Shown: one piece after another, positions 1-12,931 of the stretch
How positions within the stretch are numbered: the stretch's first letter is position 1
Layout of the letters: every line of letters begins with the position of its first letter
NCBI RefSeq assembly: GCF_030247185.1
Contig: NC_080572.1
Location: 127,846,405-127,910,404 of the forward strand
DNA length: 64,000 nt
Direction of reading: 5' to 3'
Source of the DNA: Malaya genurostris
Lineage: Eukaryota; Arthropoda; Insecta; Diptera; Culicidae
Made by a program: the position numbers and the translations under genes
Notes under the pieces: generated by a model
Seen by the model: only the letters and a program-made list of their open reading frames with translations
The model's database searches: none
What the model was told of the DNA's origin: nothing

Positions 1-219
1 ACGAATATTGGCGTTCGAAAATCGATAAATGCGAAACATCAATTATCGATTGAATTTTAAGAGAGAAAGGTAATATTACTGACCTTATTTCTAATGAGGA
101 TATTTAAAATGACAACTTAATTGTGATACGATATCATATCGTTCATATGTGAACGCTTCGACGTGATATCTATATCATCTCGGTATATTAGGTGATAGCG
201 CTAATGTGAACATACTATA
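1..219. repeat. MITE fragment, right part; same family as 43414-43741
   Basis: The segment ends in GCGCTAATGTGAACATACTAT, the inverted terminal motif of the complete copy at 43414-43741. It also shares the internal GTTCATATGTGAACG palindrome and the ATATCATCTCGGTATAT stretch. The left end lies outside the window. No coding capacity is seen. Confidence 0.6.
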
Positions 220-1918
220 AATCTTCTAAAGCACTTATTTGTTCGAATGTAAATGAACAAAAAACTGGTACAGCTTCCGCTTCGTCTTCTAATGCACCTA
301 ATTCTTTTAATGTAAACAAACGAAAAACAGGTACACTTACCATTTCGTCTTGTAATGAAAACAATTTATTAGTAACCTACCACTAATCCTTCAATGCCAT
401 TCGCTTCTAAGACGAAATAGATTTAGGTGATGTAACAGAAAATAAAATGATCTACCTACTAGCAAGGATGGCTTTTATCGTATCAAAGAACGTTCACTCG
501 CAACTCTTCCACGATTGAATCAGTGCCATCAAAGAGAAACGAAAATCATCACAACAACAAAAAACCGGCATGGCTCATTTAACATAGAATCGACACCAGT
601 GCGAGAGCAAATTTCGCTCGGTGAACCGTCTGAGAATCAACGGCTAGCACGCTGCTGTGGGTATTCTCTCTTAAGCAACAAACGGTCGCTTATTCTCGTT
701 TCGCGATCCGATTCTGTATGGGCAGTGGATAATTGCGATAGAATCATTTTACTACTGCCGCTTATTCCAACTATGTGCATATAACCTTTGTATAAGTTGT
801 GTCTATGAAAATGTCTGTGAATGCTCCACACAAGGGTTTTGAAATATTGCAACCTAGTATGAGAATCATCAAGTCGAATCATCGATTCGAGTTTCTGCGA
901 TAATTGTCAACTTGCGATTCTCTCTTGGGAAATTCCACACAGCGGCGATCATTATCAGACTGAAATTTTTTTTAAGGGCCATGAAATACTCAGAGTATGA
1001 AGTGGAGCGAAGAAATGATGAAAAATTCTCTCGAGGTTCATGCATTGAGAGACTCGAATTCTTGTAGCATCTTATACCGGATTGAAAATGTTGTATACAA
1101 TATAGATAAAAATCGAGCAGCTTCTGTCAAATTTTCAGCAATCACCAACACTGCCTACTAGATCACCCTTTTCAAATGATTATTCGAATGAATTCGACTC
1201 ATCATTTTTGATGCATTTCAAGTTGAGTGACAAGTTTCCAATAATACAGCCATCTGACACCGGTATGTTAGCACCACTCATTTAAAAGTACACCGATTAC
1301 GTTTAGCCCCTCGCATTTTGAGCCCCACACTGCGATGTTTTGATACTGATACTTGATACTTGATGTCCCAAAATACTATCTGCTGTATTTTAGTTGAACC
1401 GACAAGTTATTGTGAGAGAGTCGACCCAAAATTCTGTAGTTATCGTGCAATAAACAAGGTAAACCGTAGAACAATTGCATTGCTGATTGTTTATTTACGT
1501 TACTATCAACTGATTTTTAAGGTCCGAATTAAATCTCATCAAAATGGCGTCGTGACAGATGGCCGCAATAATACTATAATGAATTCATAATTTAACAATG
1601 ATTTTAAATAATTATTTGAATATTTTTAATTGGCACGGAATCATTAAAATCGACTAAAGATTAATTTTATAGTTTTCTCAAAGTTCACACAATTCATATT
1701 GCTATTGTAACAGAAATATTTCTTGAACCAAATGTCAAATTGAAAAGCAACCCACATTTTGAGTTTCGTCGATTCGACAGGTTTACTGGAGTTGTCATTT
1801 TTGTCCAACAGCTAATCAACCTATCACCCATGATCAAATTCCCGAAACCACCAAAATCAATCATCTTCATCGATTTGAACACCCCAATGTGCATAAGAAG
1901 TCAATTCTTGGTTGATTT
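220..1918. other. no gene recognised
   Basis: AT-rich sequence with only short ORFs (under 90 codons) that lack a recognisable domain, splice pattern or codon bias. There is a small GATACTTGATACTTGAT duplication near 1345-1363. Confidence 0.6.
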
Positions 1919-2160
1919 TTCATTAGGGAGTATAAGCAAGTGACATTTTCACTTTAATCACTCTCTCTTTCGATTATTGTGATGTGATTAAAAAGATTTT
2001 CTTTGATATCACTATTCTGTTTGAAAGTTGAAAGTTTCGGGTATCATTTCATGCAAAGAGTTGAGTGATAAACATGGAAACCGCTTGGTAATTAATAGAA
2101 AAGAAAGTAAACAAAGAGAAACTGTCACTTGCTTATACGCCATTTTGAAAAGTTAACCGA
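1919..2160. repeat. MITE-like inverted repeat, related to 38444-38690
   Basis: The left part (GTATAAGCAAGTGACA near 1930) is inverted relative to the right part (TGTCACTTGCTTATAC near 2128-2143). The right part carries GAAAGTAAACAAAGA and a TTTTGAAAAGTTAAC end like the TIR of the copy at 38444-38690. It is diverged and non-coding. Confidence 0.45.
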
Positions 2161-2207
2161 GAATTTACATACCACATTGACATACCCTTTCACCTATGAC
2201 TAAATTC

Positions 2208-2370
2208 TAGAGATGGTCGGGTAAGCAATTTCTTGAACCTGAACCCGAATCGCACTCAATCAAAAATGAAGAAATATTACCTGTTTCCGACCCAAACCCA
2301 AAAATAAATTTTCTTCTAAACCTGAGCCCGACTCCGAAAACACTTTGGTAGTCGGGTTCAATAAGACGAT
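2208..2370. repeat. decayed end of the GGGTACGGGT hAT family
   Basis: It begins TAGAGATGGTCGGGTA, identical to the terminus of the complete element at 37611-39745. It continues with degenerate CCCGAA/CCCGAC repeats. No matching right end or target duplication could be found, so it is treated as a truncated copy. Confidence 0.55.
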
Positions 2371-3528
<1,158 letters not shown>

Positions 3529-3529
<1 letters not shown>

Positions 3530-3540
3530 GGCGCAGTCGG
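3529..3540 (+). promoter_or_regulatory. primer-binding site, tRNA-Ser type
   Basis: TGGCGCAGTCGG directly abuts and shares the last T of the 5' LTR. It is complementary to a tRNA 3' end with CCA. The motif matches the serine-tRNA primer site known from 17.6 and 297; the assignment to tRNA-Ser rests on family knowledge. Confidence 0.85.
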
Positions 3541-3897
3541 AAACGGATTCTTCACTTGTGCCTTTAACCGCAATTGTGCATTTACGAGCGTACATCGTAA
3601 ACTTGTGTTGAAAGCCAGTGAAAAATCTGTCGAACCATTCCCGTCTCTTCATCCGCGATTAAAGCATCCACGAAGGCATATCGTAGTGATCTGTGGTGAG
3701 CAGACAGTAGGAAGACCGTTAGACTACAGTCTGACCTCGAACAAATTCAGAAATTTAATTTAGGTGAGTAGTTTTAATCTTAACTATTTTATTGTAACTA
3801 TAACTAACCATACTTATCAAACGACAAAACTAACAAGTGAAAGTGAAAGGGCAAGTGAAAAAGTTATTAAAATAAAGTATTAAGCTAAAAAAAATAA

Positions 3898-5289
3898 ATG
3901 GGTTCATCCAATCATTTCCAACAACAAATCGCAGCATTGCGACCAGAACTCGTAGAAAAAGACGAAATAATTCAGAAGCTTCAAATGGAAGCAGAAGGGG
4001 CCGACGAAGCCGCACATAGAGCCCGGCAAGCACAAGCTGCGCAAGCGGCTGCCGCAGCAAACATAGAACAATTATCACCTGCTGAAAAGGTTCTGAAATC
4101 ACTTCAGACGCCGCAGATTATAAGGGACTTGCCATCATTTAATGGAGATCCCGTTAAACTGCATTCATTTCTTCGATCGATCAATAATTTAATGCCACTT
4201 ATCGATTCAGTGCAAGGAACAACTATGCACACAATTTGGACTCAAGCAATACGATCTAAGATTGTCGGTGACGCCGACAACGTTTTAGAGCTTTATGGAA
4301 CAAATTTAGACTGGAATGAGATCAAATCAAACCTGATAACACACTACAGTAACCGAAAGGATGAGGTTTCTCTTACCAAGGACCTATTCGGAATCACTCA
4401 AACTGGTACAGTGGAAGATTTGTATGGAAAAATCTCGCATATTGTATCACTTTTGGTAAATTTGCTCAACCTTAACGAAGCAAATGGCTAAGTGAAATAT
4501 GCCAAGAACTCATTTTACCAACAAATGGGTCTCAAAGTTTTTCTCGCCGGACTAAAGGACCCGCTTGGGCCAATAATCCGTGCACAAACACCAGGTAGCC
4601 TTAAAGAAGCATTAAGGTTATGCCTGGAAGAGAACAATTACCATTACGCCAAAACGAAAGCACCTCCACCACCAATCCCTTTCAAGCCTCAACGATACAT
4701 GCATCCTCCTCCAATGCCAGATTTGCAGGCTCCCCGGCAATTTCAACCAATTCAACATCGAAACCATTTCACACAGTTCCCACCGAGACAAAATTTTGGC
4801 TCTTCCCTGCAATATCCTCCAAGAATGCAACAATTTCAATTTAAGCTATTCCCATATAAACCGACACCTAACCCGTTCAATATGATGAGATCTCAGAACA
4901 CAATGCCATCTCCCTACAACCCGTTCGCAAATAATGCTTTCGCCCCGAAAATCAATCCTCAGCCTAAGCCTACACCCATGGACGTTGACCAGTCGATGAG
5001 ATCACGAAAGATCAACTATATGAACAGACCAAATTATCACATCGGAGAAGAATTTCCCTACGATGAAATTTATCCATACGAATTTTATACTGACTATCAT
5101 TACCCACCAAACGACAGTGGTAATGCCGATGAAGGTCAAGAACCACAACAACAACATTTAAAACAATCAGATCAAATTTGTGATGACGCTACAGCCGAGC
5201 CGAGAGCCGTAGTTGAAACAGACGATCTAAATTTTCAGACGGTCGAATGTTTACCACCGCAAACATATACAACTTTATCCCTTACATAG
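3898..5289 (+). pseudogene. gag: errantivirus gag, interrupted by one stop
   Basis: One reading frame of 464 codons starting ATGGGTTCATCC, open except for a TAA at 4489-4491. The N-terminal part is coiled-coil-like and rich in Gln and Ala (about residues 5-60). It is followed by a helical capsid-like region and a C-terminal half rich in Pro, Gln and Phe. No CCHC zinc knuckle is visible, which is normal for errantivirus Gag. The frame after the stop continues without loss of similarity in composition, so this is a point stop rather than a true end. The pol frame overlaps the last 43 bases in the -1 frame, consistent with ribosomal frameshifting. Confidence 0.88.
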
Positions 5290-8200
5290 TAAGAAAAACG
5301 AACAAAGGGCCTTTACGCTTCCTCATAGACACCGGCGCAAACAAAAATTACATTGATTCGAAACACGTTAATTATTCAAAATGCAAATTGACAAATCCAA
5401 TGCGCGTGCGAAATGTACGTGGCTCTCACGAAATAGACCGTTTTGTAAAATTAAACCCTTTCCCACAAATCCAAGGAGTTGAAGAATCAACGTTCTTCGT
5501 TTTTCAATTCCACCCCTTCTTTGATGGCCAAAATAAAATAAAATAAAAAATGGCCAAAATAAAATAAATAAAAAATTCCAAAGCAAACATTTTGACTGAA
5601 ACAAATAAATTACAACTCCCAAACGGAACAATAAAAATGTTTCGGAAATATCCCGATGTTCAGAATATTTGTCTGAATTCTCAAGAAACAAAAACCGTTG
5701 GTATCCCCACCAAAACTAAAGACGGAGACTTTTTCCTAGAGAGCGATCTCCTTGTTCAGGAAAATGTTGTTATTCATTCTGGCTTGTACAATATCTCTGA
5801 TCATCAAACTCGTGTTATTATAACGAACTATTCAAACGAACCACTCAAGATTAATTTAGATCACGAATTGTTGAAACCTGAAATCAATAACTTTGAAACT
5901 AGAACACCTGTCTTCAACAAACCTGGCATAAAAAAATCTCTTTTCGAGCAACTGCGAATTTCACACTTAAACGACGAAGAGCGAAATAAACTTTTGAAAG
6001 TGATTCACAAGTATGATGATGTGTTTTATATCGAAGGTGATAAGCTTACTTTTACAAATGCCATAAAACACCGTATAAAAACAAAAGATGATTTACCGAT
6101 TCATGCAAAATCGTACCGCTCCCCTTTTTGTCATAAAGAAGAGGTACAGCGTCAGATTTCTAAAATGCTCGAACAAGGTATCATCCAGCATTCTAATAGT
6201 CCATGGACGTCCCCTGTGTGGATCGTGCAAAAAAAATTAGATGGTTCCGGTCATAAAAAATGGCGTCTCGTTATAGATTACAGGAAACTTAACGAGAAAA
6301 CAGTCGATGACCGCTATCCAATTCCAAATATTACAGACATCCTCGATAAATTAGGACGATGTATGTATTTTACAACTTTAGATCTCGTTTCTGGCTTCCA
6401 CCAAGTCGAGGTCGAAAAATCTGACATTCCAAAAACTGCATTTAGTGTCGAAAATGGACACTACGAATTTCTAAGAATGCCCTTCGGGTTTAAAAATGCT
6501 ACATTCCAGTGTGTGATGGACAATGTATTGAGGGAGCATATCGGTGTCATCTGCCTTGTGTATATGGATGACATCATTGTTTTTTCCACTAGTTTGACAG
6601 AGCATCTCGACAACCTGTCGAAGATTTTCGCTACGCTTCAGAAACATAACTTAAAAATTCAACTAGTCAAGAGCGAATTCCTTCAGAGGGAAGTTGCCTT
6701 TTTGGGTCACATTGTGACGACGGATGGAGTTAAACCAAATCCAGACAAAATAGAAATTATTCAAAAATGGCCAATTCCTCAAAATGAAAAAGAACTACGA
6801 GGTTTCCTCGGGATTCTTGGCTACTATCGGAAGTTTATTCGAGACTTTGCTAAGATAGCAAAGCCTCTCACTAACGCTTTAAGAAAAGGTGAATCAATTA
6901 CACATTCAAAAGAATTTACAACAGCCTTCGAAAAATGCAAGAATATTCTTTCTGGAAGCGATATCCTACAATATCCAGACTTTTCAAAACCATTCGTGCT
7001 GACTACAGACGCTTCCAATTTTGCTATTGAAGCAGTTCTGTCCCAAGGTGACATTGGTAGTGATAAACCAAAAGCGTTTTCCTCCAGGACCCTGAATAAG
7101 TCAGAGGAAAAATACTCCACTATAGAAAAAGAACTCCTCGCGGTTTTAATGGGCCTGTAAATATTTTCGACCATACCTTTATGGACGAAAATTTATCCTG
7201 TACACCGATCATAAACCATTAACATATGGTTTAAACCTAAAAGATACTAACAACAGACTAGTTCACTGGCGTCTTTCGCTGAGTGAGTTCGAATACGAGA
7301 TCAAATATAGGCCAGGGAAACAAAATATCGTTGCAGATAGTCTATCCCGAATTCAAAACGAACTTAATGTGAACGAGAGCGTCTCATCCGAGGACATTAG
7401 CATACACTCTGCTGATACAGACGCTTCAGAGTTCATAAAATGTACCGAATTACCCTTGAACACCTTCAGCAATCAAATTGTTCTCAAGATAGGACCAGAT
7501 GAACCAGATGACTATCAACAAATTTTTCCGAATATCTTTCGAAGAACAATCACAAGGTTGGTATTTGGGGTACCTCTATTAATAAGAATATTCAAAGAAT
7601 ATATGGACCTGAGACGAACGAATTGTATTCTTTGCCCAGAGTCTTTAATGAATAGTATACAAATAGTTTATAAAAACTATTTTAGTAGATGTAAGACTTT
7701 CAAAGTATTCATGACACAGAAACTCTCAATTGACGTAACTACAGCAGAAGAACAAAGTTTTCTAATAGAACAAACTCATGAATCAGCTCATAGAGGTGTT
7801 TGGGAGAACAAAAAACAAATTTCTAACAGATTCTTTTTCCCTAAAATCAGATTCAAAATTCAACGATATGTAAAACTATGTGAAGTGTGTAACAAAAATA
7901 AGTATGATAGGCATTCTTATAAAATCCGTCATGGTTCAACACCTAACACAAAAAAGCCTTTGGAAATTATTCATATTGATATTTTTATAACTCAACCCTA
8001 TATTTTCCTATCAGTTATTGATAAATTTTCCAGATTTGGTGTCTTAATTCCCATTAAATCCAGAACCATAACAGATATTAGAAAAGGTTTATTGAAATAT
8101 TTCTCAACGTACGGAACACCCGGACTAATTGTTAGTGACAACGAAACCAGCTTTGAGATCAGCAGAGATAAGAGGTTTGATCCAAAATTTAAACATCCAA

Positions 8201-8725
8201 ATTCACTTCATCCCGGCCAATCACAGCGAAAGCAACGGTATGGTCGAAAGGTTTCACTCCACGATAGCAGAAATCTTTCGATGCATAAAACATCAATATG
8301 CTGATCTGAATAATAAGGAAATTTTCTTGATTGCTAGTACTTTATACAATAACACCATCCATACTGCTACAGGTCTTAAACCAAGAGAAATATTTTATGG
8401 GTTGAAGGACAGGCAGGAAAGACCTCTGAATATCGACATCATGCTTGAAGAACGCAACAAATTTTATGATGAAGTTATCTTAGCTAATGAAAAAACAAGA
8501 AGCAAAGATTTACTCTATCATAACAAAAATCGAGAGGTAGAACCACATATGGATGAGAATAAAACAATTTACAAAAAGTACAAGGAATTAAGAGAAAAAC
8601 CATTCAGCGATATTTCCAAACCAGAGCTATTGAAGACAAAGGAAGAACAGCTCGCGATAGCACTGGTCGGGAAATTCATAAAGAAAATATTAAAAGACTT
8701 TGGAACTAACTTTCATATTTTTCAG
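5247..8725 (+). pseudogene. pol: errantivirus pol (PR-RT-RNaseH-IN), broken
   Basis: Polyprotein gene in three pieces. Piece 1 (from 5247) holds the aspartic protease motif DTGA and ends at 5544-5546, where a short A-rich tandem duplication (about 5522-5572) introduces stops. Piece 2 (5592-7160) holds the reverse transcriptase with YMDD at 6561-6572 and the start of RNase H. Near 7150 the frame changes by one base and RNase H continues (TDHKPL). This frame then carries the integrase HHCC zinc finger (about 7770-7900) and the first two catalytic Asp residues (HID and VSDN). A second frame change near 8150-8165 leads to the region with the integrase Glu (MVERFH). The final frame runs without a stop into env. 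Key catalytic residues are present but cannot be made from one frame. Confidence 0.9.
8709..8725 (+). promoter_or_regulatory. putative env splice acceptor
   Basis: The pyrimidine-rich TTTCATATTTTTCAG immediately precedes the env ATG at 8726. Errantivirus env is known to be expressed from a spliced mRNA, so the position fits. No donor was assigned. Confidence 0.6.
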
Positions 8726-10429
8726 ATGGACTGGCTGATCATCATAATGACCTTGATTCCTTTTTCCTACCCAAAATTCATCCAAATTCACGATATCACA
8801 AATAACCCAGGCGCATTGACTCTCAGTATGGGAGAAGGCATGATTTTTGAAGGATATAATAGATTACTTCACACAGTTGATTTAGAAAAATTCGGAGCTA
8901 CAATAGGAATATTGGAAAGCCTAGTCTCAAAAATTAATAGTTCGACAGAAGATTTCTCTAATTTAATCGACTCGAAATTCAAAGAAATATTCAACACTTA
9001 TAAAACCCTTCTCCCAGGAACATCCAGGAATAAACGATCAATAGAAACATTAGGAAGCGCTATAAAATTTATAACAAGCAATCATGACGCAGAAGACTTA
9101 CGGCAAATCAATTCCAATATAGACGCCATCAAAATATCTGATAACAAACTCATTGACCAAAATAATAAACAAATTGCCATAAACCAAGAATTCCAAAATC
9201 GTATGCAAACATTGTCAAATAGTATAAAGACCTACGAGAATGTCATTCCAAAATTGAACACACAAAAAGGATATTTGATTACAGAAAATTCTAAGATTTC
9301 AATACTTTTTCAGTTAGATACAGTGTTACAAACTCTAAGAACAATCGAAAATGGAATAGCGCTTGCCAAATTAAACATTGTTAACAGACAAATTTTAACT
9401 ATTAATGAACTGACCACAATAGCTCATCAGCTTAAGCAAATTAAATTAGATAATCTAGAAGATGCTTACAATTATCTCTCAGTAACCGTACTCTACCTCG
9501 ACTATCATCTCATCATCAGCATCGATATACCCCAATTATCACCCACTATATACGAACGGATCATCATCGAAGAACTACCAGTACGAAACAAAACCATCAA
9601 AATCAATCATCGAATTATTCTCGTGCATTCCAACGAAACAATAGCTGTTCTAGCAGATCCCGAACAAAGAACCAAAACTTATATTTATCGACGGAATCAA
9701 TTACTGAATATTACTAACGATTTGTGCATTGTTCCATTAATCAAAGGACAAAATGGCAAATGCTCTTTTATAGAATCTCCGCCCACTACAGAATATAAAC
9801 TCCTAACATTCGGAACAATAATAGTCAAATCTACACTGAAAAACGTAATAATGAGCAGTACCTACGAAATAAACCAAAAGGAACTAAAAGGAAATTTCCT
9901 CATTATCTTTCACAATTGTTCAATGATTATTCAGAATCGACTGTTCGAAAGCCTAGAACTAAAATTTAATCACCCGATTATTTCACCGCTCGAAACACAT
10001 CAAATCGAGGAAACCCATCTTGAAAAATATTACAATGTTTCAGATCTACACAAAATGCACATCGAGAATAGACAACGTATAAATTCGCTTGAAATCCACC
10101 ACTTCTCGTCCATTGGAGTATTCCTCATCATAATTCTGATAACCCTATCTACATACAGCCAACGTAACCGGATAGCAACATTCTTCAGAAAACGCACGGG
10201 ACGTGCTCATCTTGAGAAGAGAGTAGTTAACGCAACGATCAAGGAGGTAACCACCAAAGAAGCACCAACGCCAATTCCAGAGAATCCAGACGCTGCATCA
10301 GCAAATTACACCAGTACGAGATCATCAGTTCGTCTCCACGATACAAAGTGTTGGATCCCAGGAACGACGTTGCGACAACAGAGAGACACGGGAGATAGTA
10401 GTAAGCCTTGTTGTATTAGTGTAGAATAA
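8726..10429 (+). CDS. env: errantivirus envelope glycoprotein (Env), open frame
   Basis: 567-codon open frame. The start was chosen at the ATG that follows the splice acceptor and precedes a hydrophobic signal-peptide-like stretch (residues 1-18). A dibasic furin-type cleavage site RNKR lies at residues 101-104 and is followed by a fusion-peptide-like segment. The middle is Ile/Asn-rich with several coiled-coil-like helices and N-glycosylation sites. A hydrophobic transmembrane segment (about 464-482) and a basic cytoplasmic tail follow. The last 68 codons lie inside the 3' LTR. The upstream integrase frame runs straight into it with no stop. This is the only uninterrupted gene of the element. 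Whether it is expressed cannot be told from sequence. Confidence 0.85.
   Translation: MDWLIIIMTLIPFSYPKFIQIHDITNNPGALTLSMGEGMIFEGYNRLLHTVDLEKFGATIGILESLVSKINSSTEDFSNLIDSKFKEIFNTYKTLLPGTSRNKRSIETLGSAIKFITSNHDAEDLRQINSNIDAIKISDNKLIDQNNKQIAINQEFQNRMQTLSNSIKTYENVIPKLNTQKGYLITENSKISILFQLDTVLQTLRTIENGIALAKLNIVNRQILTINELTTIAHQLKQIKLDNLEDAYNYLSVTVLYLDYHLIISIDIPQLSPTIYERIIIEELPVRNKTIKINHRIILVHSNETIAVLADPEQRTKTYIYRRNQLLNITNDLCIVPLIKGQNGKCSFIESPPTTEYKLLTFGTIIVKSTLKNVIMSSTYEINQKELKGNFLIIFHNCSMIIQNRLFESLELKFNHPIISPLETHQIEETHLEKYYNVSDLHKMHIENRQRINSLEIHHFSSIGVFLIIILITLSTYSQRNRIATFFRKRTGRAHLEKRVVNATIKEVTTKEAPTPIPENPDAASANYTSTRSSVRLHDTKCWIPGTTLRQQRDTGDSSKPCCISVE
10214..10223 (+). promoter_or_regulatory. polypurine tract
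   Basis: GAGAAGAGAG lies just before the 3' LTR start at 10225, where plus-strand DNA priming is expected. It lies within the env coding sequence. Confidence 0.7.
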
Positions 10430-10531
10430 AATAGGGTACTGAGATAAAATAATATTTATTCTTTAAGTGACTTTGCTAGAAGACAATTCTTTCTTTTTAA
10501 AAACCGAATCTTCCGGATGTAATAGATAACT
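10225..10531 (+). repeat. 3' LTR of the errantivirus
   Basis: 307-bp direct copy of 3223-3529 with about four substitutions. The env stop codon (10427-10429) lies inside it. It is followed by TATA at 10532-10535. Confidence 0.95.
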
Positions 10532-10557
10532 TATATACATATATATATATATATATA
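10532..10557. repeat. remainder of the (TA)n microsatellite
   Basis: Short imperfect TA run that continues the target repeat at 3092-3222. Its first four bases are the second copy of the target duplication. Confidence 0.9.
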
Positions 10558-12006
10558 CTTTTCACTTTGATTAATAAAATTAATATATGTTACAAACTTT
10601 TTCAGAACTATTGCTTTCGTGTTTCTCGACACTCCTTCCAGTGTTGGGTTTGATCAGTTTAGAAAACGAGAATCTTCTCCAGCCCCTACATAGTCTTGTA
10701 TACCTACACTCTTTGAAATGTTGTCCATGCTGCTGCTACTCGCCGACATTCGCAGTACTTATGTTGTATTGTTTCCACAGCTACATTACAATGAAGACAG
10801 CTTTCTCCATCTACTCGTCGCATGTTGAAAAGCAGATGTCGATAAGGAATTTTTGTGTTGACGATGAGGTATATATCGCTCCGTTGCTGTGACGATAGTT
10901 CATGTGTGCGATGAATGTTGTTCCTTATCCGTCGCCAATCAACTTCTGGGTTTTCTCGTTCTACTTTCGGTTCATCAGTGCTATTTATGAAAAGTTTGTG
11001 TATACTATCGGTGGATGAATTTTTCTGAATCTCTAAGGGTTACGATCACGAGCGAGCTGCTGCATTGGCATCCTGGATATGTATCCTCGGTACAAGAATG
11101 TGCCCATGATTGAGGTTATCTTAGCTATGTGCGCGTTTGACAGATGTAGGGTGGACGCAAGATACCAAATTCGAGATGTACCGAACGTATTCAGTAATGG
11201 TACTTTTTGTAGTAGTGTAAGAGTTCGCATCGAATGTAACCAAAGTAGTTGTGTAAGTTTTTTCACCGCGTCATCCCAGTTAATTTTAGTTATCAGTCGA
11301 ATCGAATTGGCGTACGTCACACCCAGTACCTGCACCGTATTCTCTGTCTATAGCCATGGTACGGCCAGACATCTTCCATCAATAAGCCCTACATTAATTG
11401 ATGCTGTTTGTGCGAGGTTGAGTACTGCTTCAGACACTTGAGAGAAACGTGTAAACACATTGCGTATTCTCTCGATTTTTTCCACGCTAGTAGCAATGAC
11501 AGTAATATCATCGGCATAAGCCACAATTAGATCAGTTCCACTGATACGTTCGAGTTGCAGTAGTAGTGGGGCAATGTAGAGCGAGAAACATAGAGACGAC
11601 AGGGGGTTTCCTTGGGCGACAGATCGTTGTATTGGGAAGGGTACCGAAATATGTCCGTTTACTATTAGCCGACACGACGTCAATTCAGCTAAACGTTCGA
11701 GTAATGCTACGAATCTTGGGTTAATATCGAGTGAGCACATGTTACCGAATAGAAATTTTCGGTTCACCCGATCGAATGCGTGGTCTAAGTCGAACGAGAT
11801 TAATTTGGCTTTCTGTTTACGAGCGAACAGCTGTGCGATTCGGTCTTTCAGCGAGAGAGTAGCTTGAAAAATATTACCGTCGGAATTGGAGCATTTTTGT
11901 AAACTTCCCAAATCCGATGAGAGTTTACTATTCGTTCTAGTCTTGTTTTGAGAATACGGCACAGGAGCTTATAGTCATAATTTATAAGAGATATCGGTCT
12001 ATAGTA

Positions 12007-12931
12007 CAGGGTGATTTTTTAAGAGCTTGAGAACTTTTTTAAACAATAAAACGCATAAAATTTGCAAAATCTCATCGGTTCTTTATTTTAAACGTTAGAT
12101 TGGTACATGACATTTACTTTTTGAAGATAATTTCATTTAAATGTTGACCGCGGCTGCGTCTTAGGTGGTCCATTCGGAAAGTCCAATTTTGGGCAACTTT
12201 TTCGAGCATTTCGGCCGGAATAGCCCGAATTTCTTCGGAAATGTTGTCTTCCAAAGCTGGAATAGTTACTGGCTTATTTCTGTAGACTTTAGACTTGACG
12301 TAGCCCCACAAAAAATAGTCTAAAGGCGTCAAATCGCATGATCTTGGTGGCCAACTTACCGGTCCATTTCTTGAGATGAATTGTTCTCCGAAGTTTTCCC
12401 TCAAAATGGCCATAGAATCGCGAGCTGTGTGGCATGTAGCGCCATCTTGTTGAAACCACATGTCAACCAAGTTCAGTTCTTCCATTTTTGGCAACAAAAA
12501 GTTTGTTAGCATCGAACGATAGCGATCGCCATTCACTGTAACGTTGCGTCCAACAGCATCTTTGAAAAAATACGGTCCAATGATTCCACCAGCGTACAAA
12601 CCACACCAAACAGTGCATTTTTCGGGATGCATTGGCAGTTCTTGAACGGCTTCTGGTTGCTCTTCACTCCAAATGCGGCAATTTTGCTTATTTACGTAGC
12701 CATTCAACCAGAAATGAGCCTCATCGCTGAACAAAATTTGTCGATAAAAAAGCGGATTTTCCGAATGGACCACCTAAGACGCAGCCGCGGTCAACATTTA
12801 AATGAAATTATCTTCAAAAAGTAAATGTCATGTACCAATCTAACGTTTAAAATAAAGAACCGATGAGATTTTGCAAATTTTATGCGTTTTATTGTTTAAA
12901 AAAGTTCTCAAGCTCTTAAAAAATCACCCTG
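12007..12931 (-). mobile_element. mariner (DD41D type) turned into a foldback copy
   Basis: 925-bp element flanked by TA (12005-12006 and 12932-12933). The first 174 bp (12007-12180) and last 174 bp (12758-12931) are perfect inverted copies by my reading, beginning CAGGGTGATTTTTTAAGAGC. Each arm holds the 3' terminus plus the last codons of the transposase gene. The 5' half of the transposase, with the DNA-binding domain, is therefore missing and replaced by an inverted copy of the 3' end. It sits in the RT gene of the L1-like LINE. Confidence 0.92.
12114..12773 (-). pseudogene. mariner transposase, C-terminal catalytic part
   Basis: About 219 codons of a Tc1/mariner transposase. The DDE-like triad is visible: FSDEAHF, QQDGATCH and CDLTPLDYFLWG. 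I count 41 residues between the second Asp and the Asp of TPLD, which fits the DD41D (rosa-like) lineage. The N-terminal helix-turn-helix domains are absent because the element was rearranged, so the protein cannot bind its ends. The codon frame itself is open. Confidence 0.88.

Noticed and set aside
3830..4102. 90-codon minus-strand ORF opposite gag
   Set aside because: Shadow of the gag coding strand; no domain.
12627..12824. Plus-strand ORF ending in the transposase C-terminus
   Set aside because: Produced by the inverted arm of the foldback mariner; not a separate gene.
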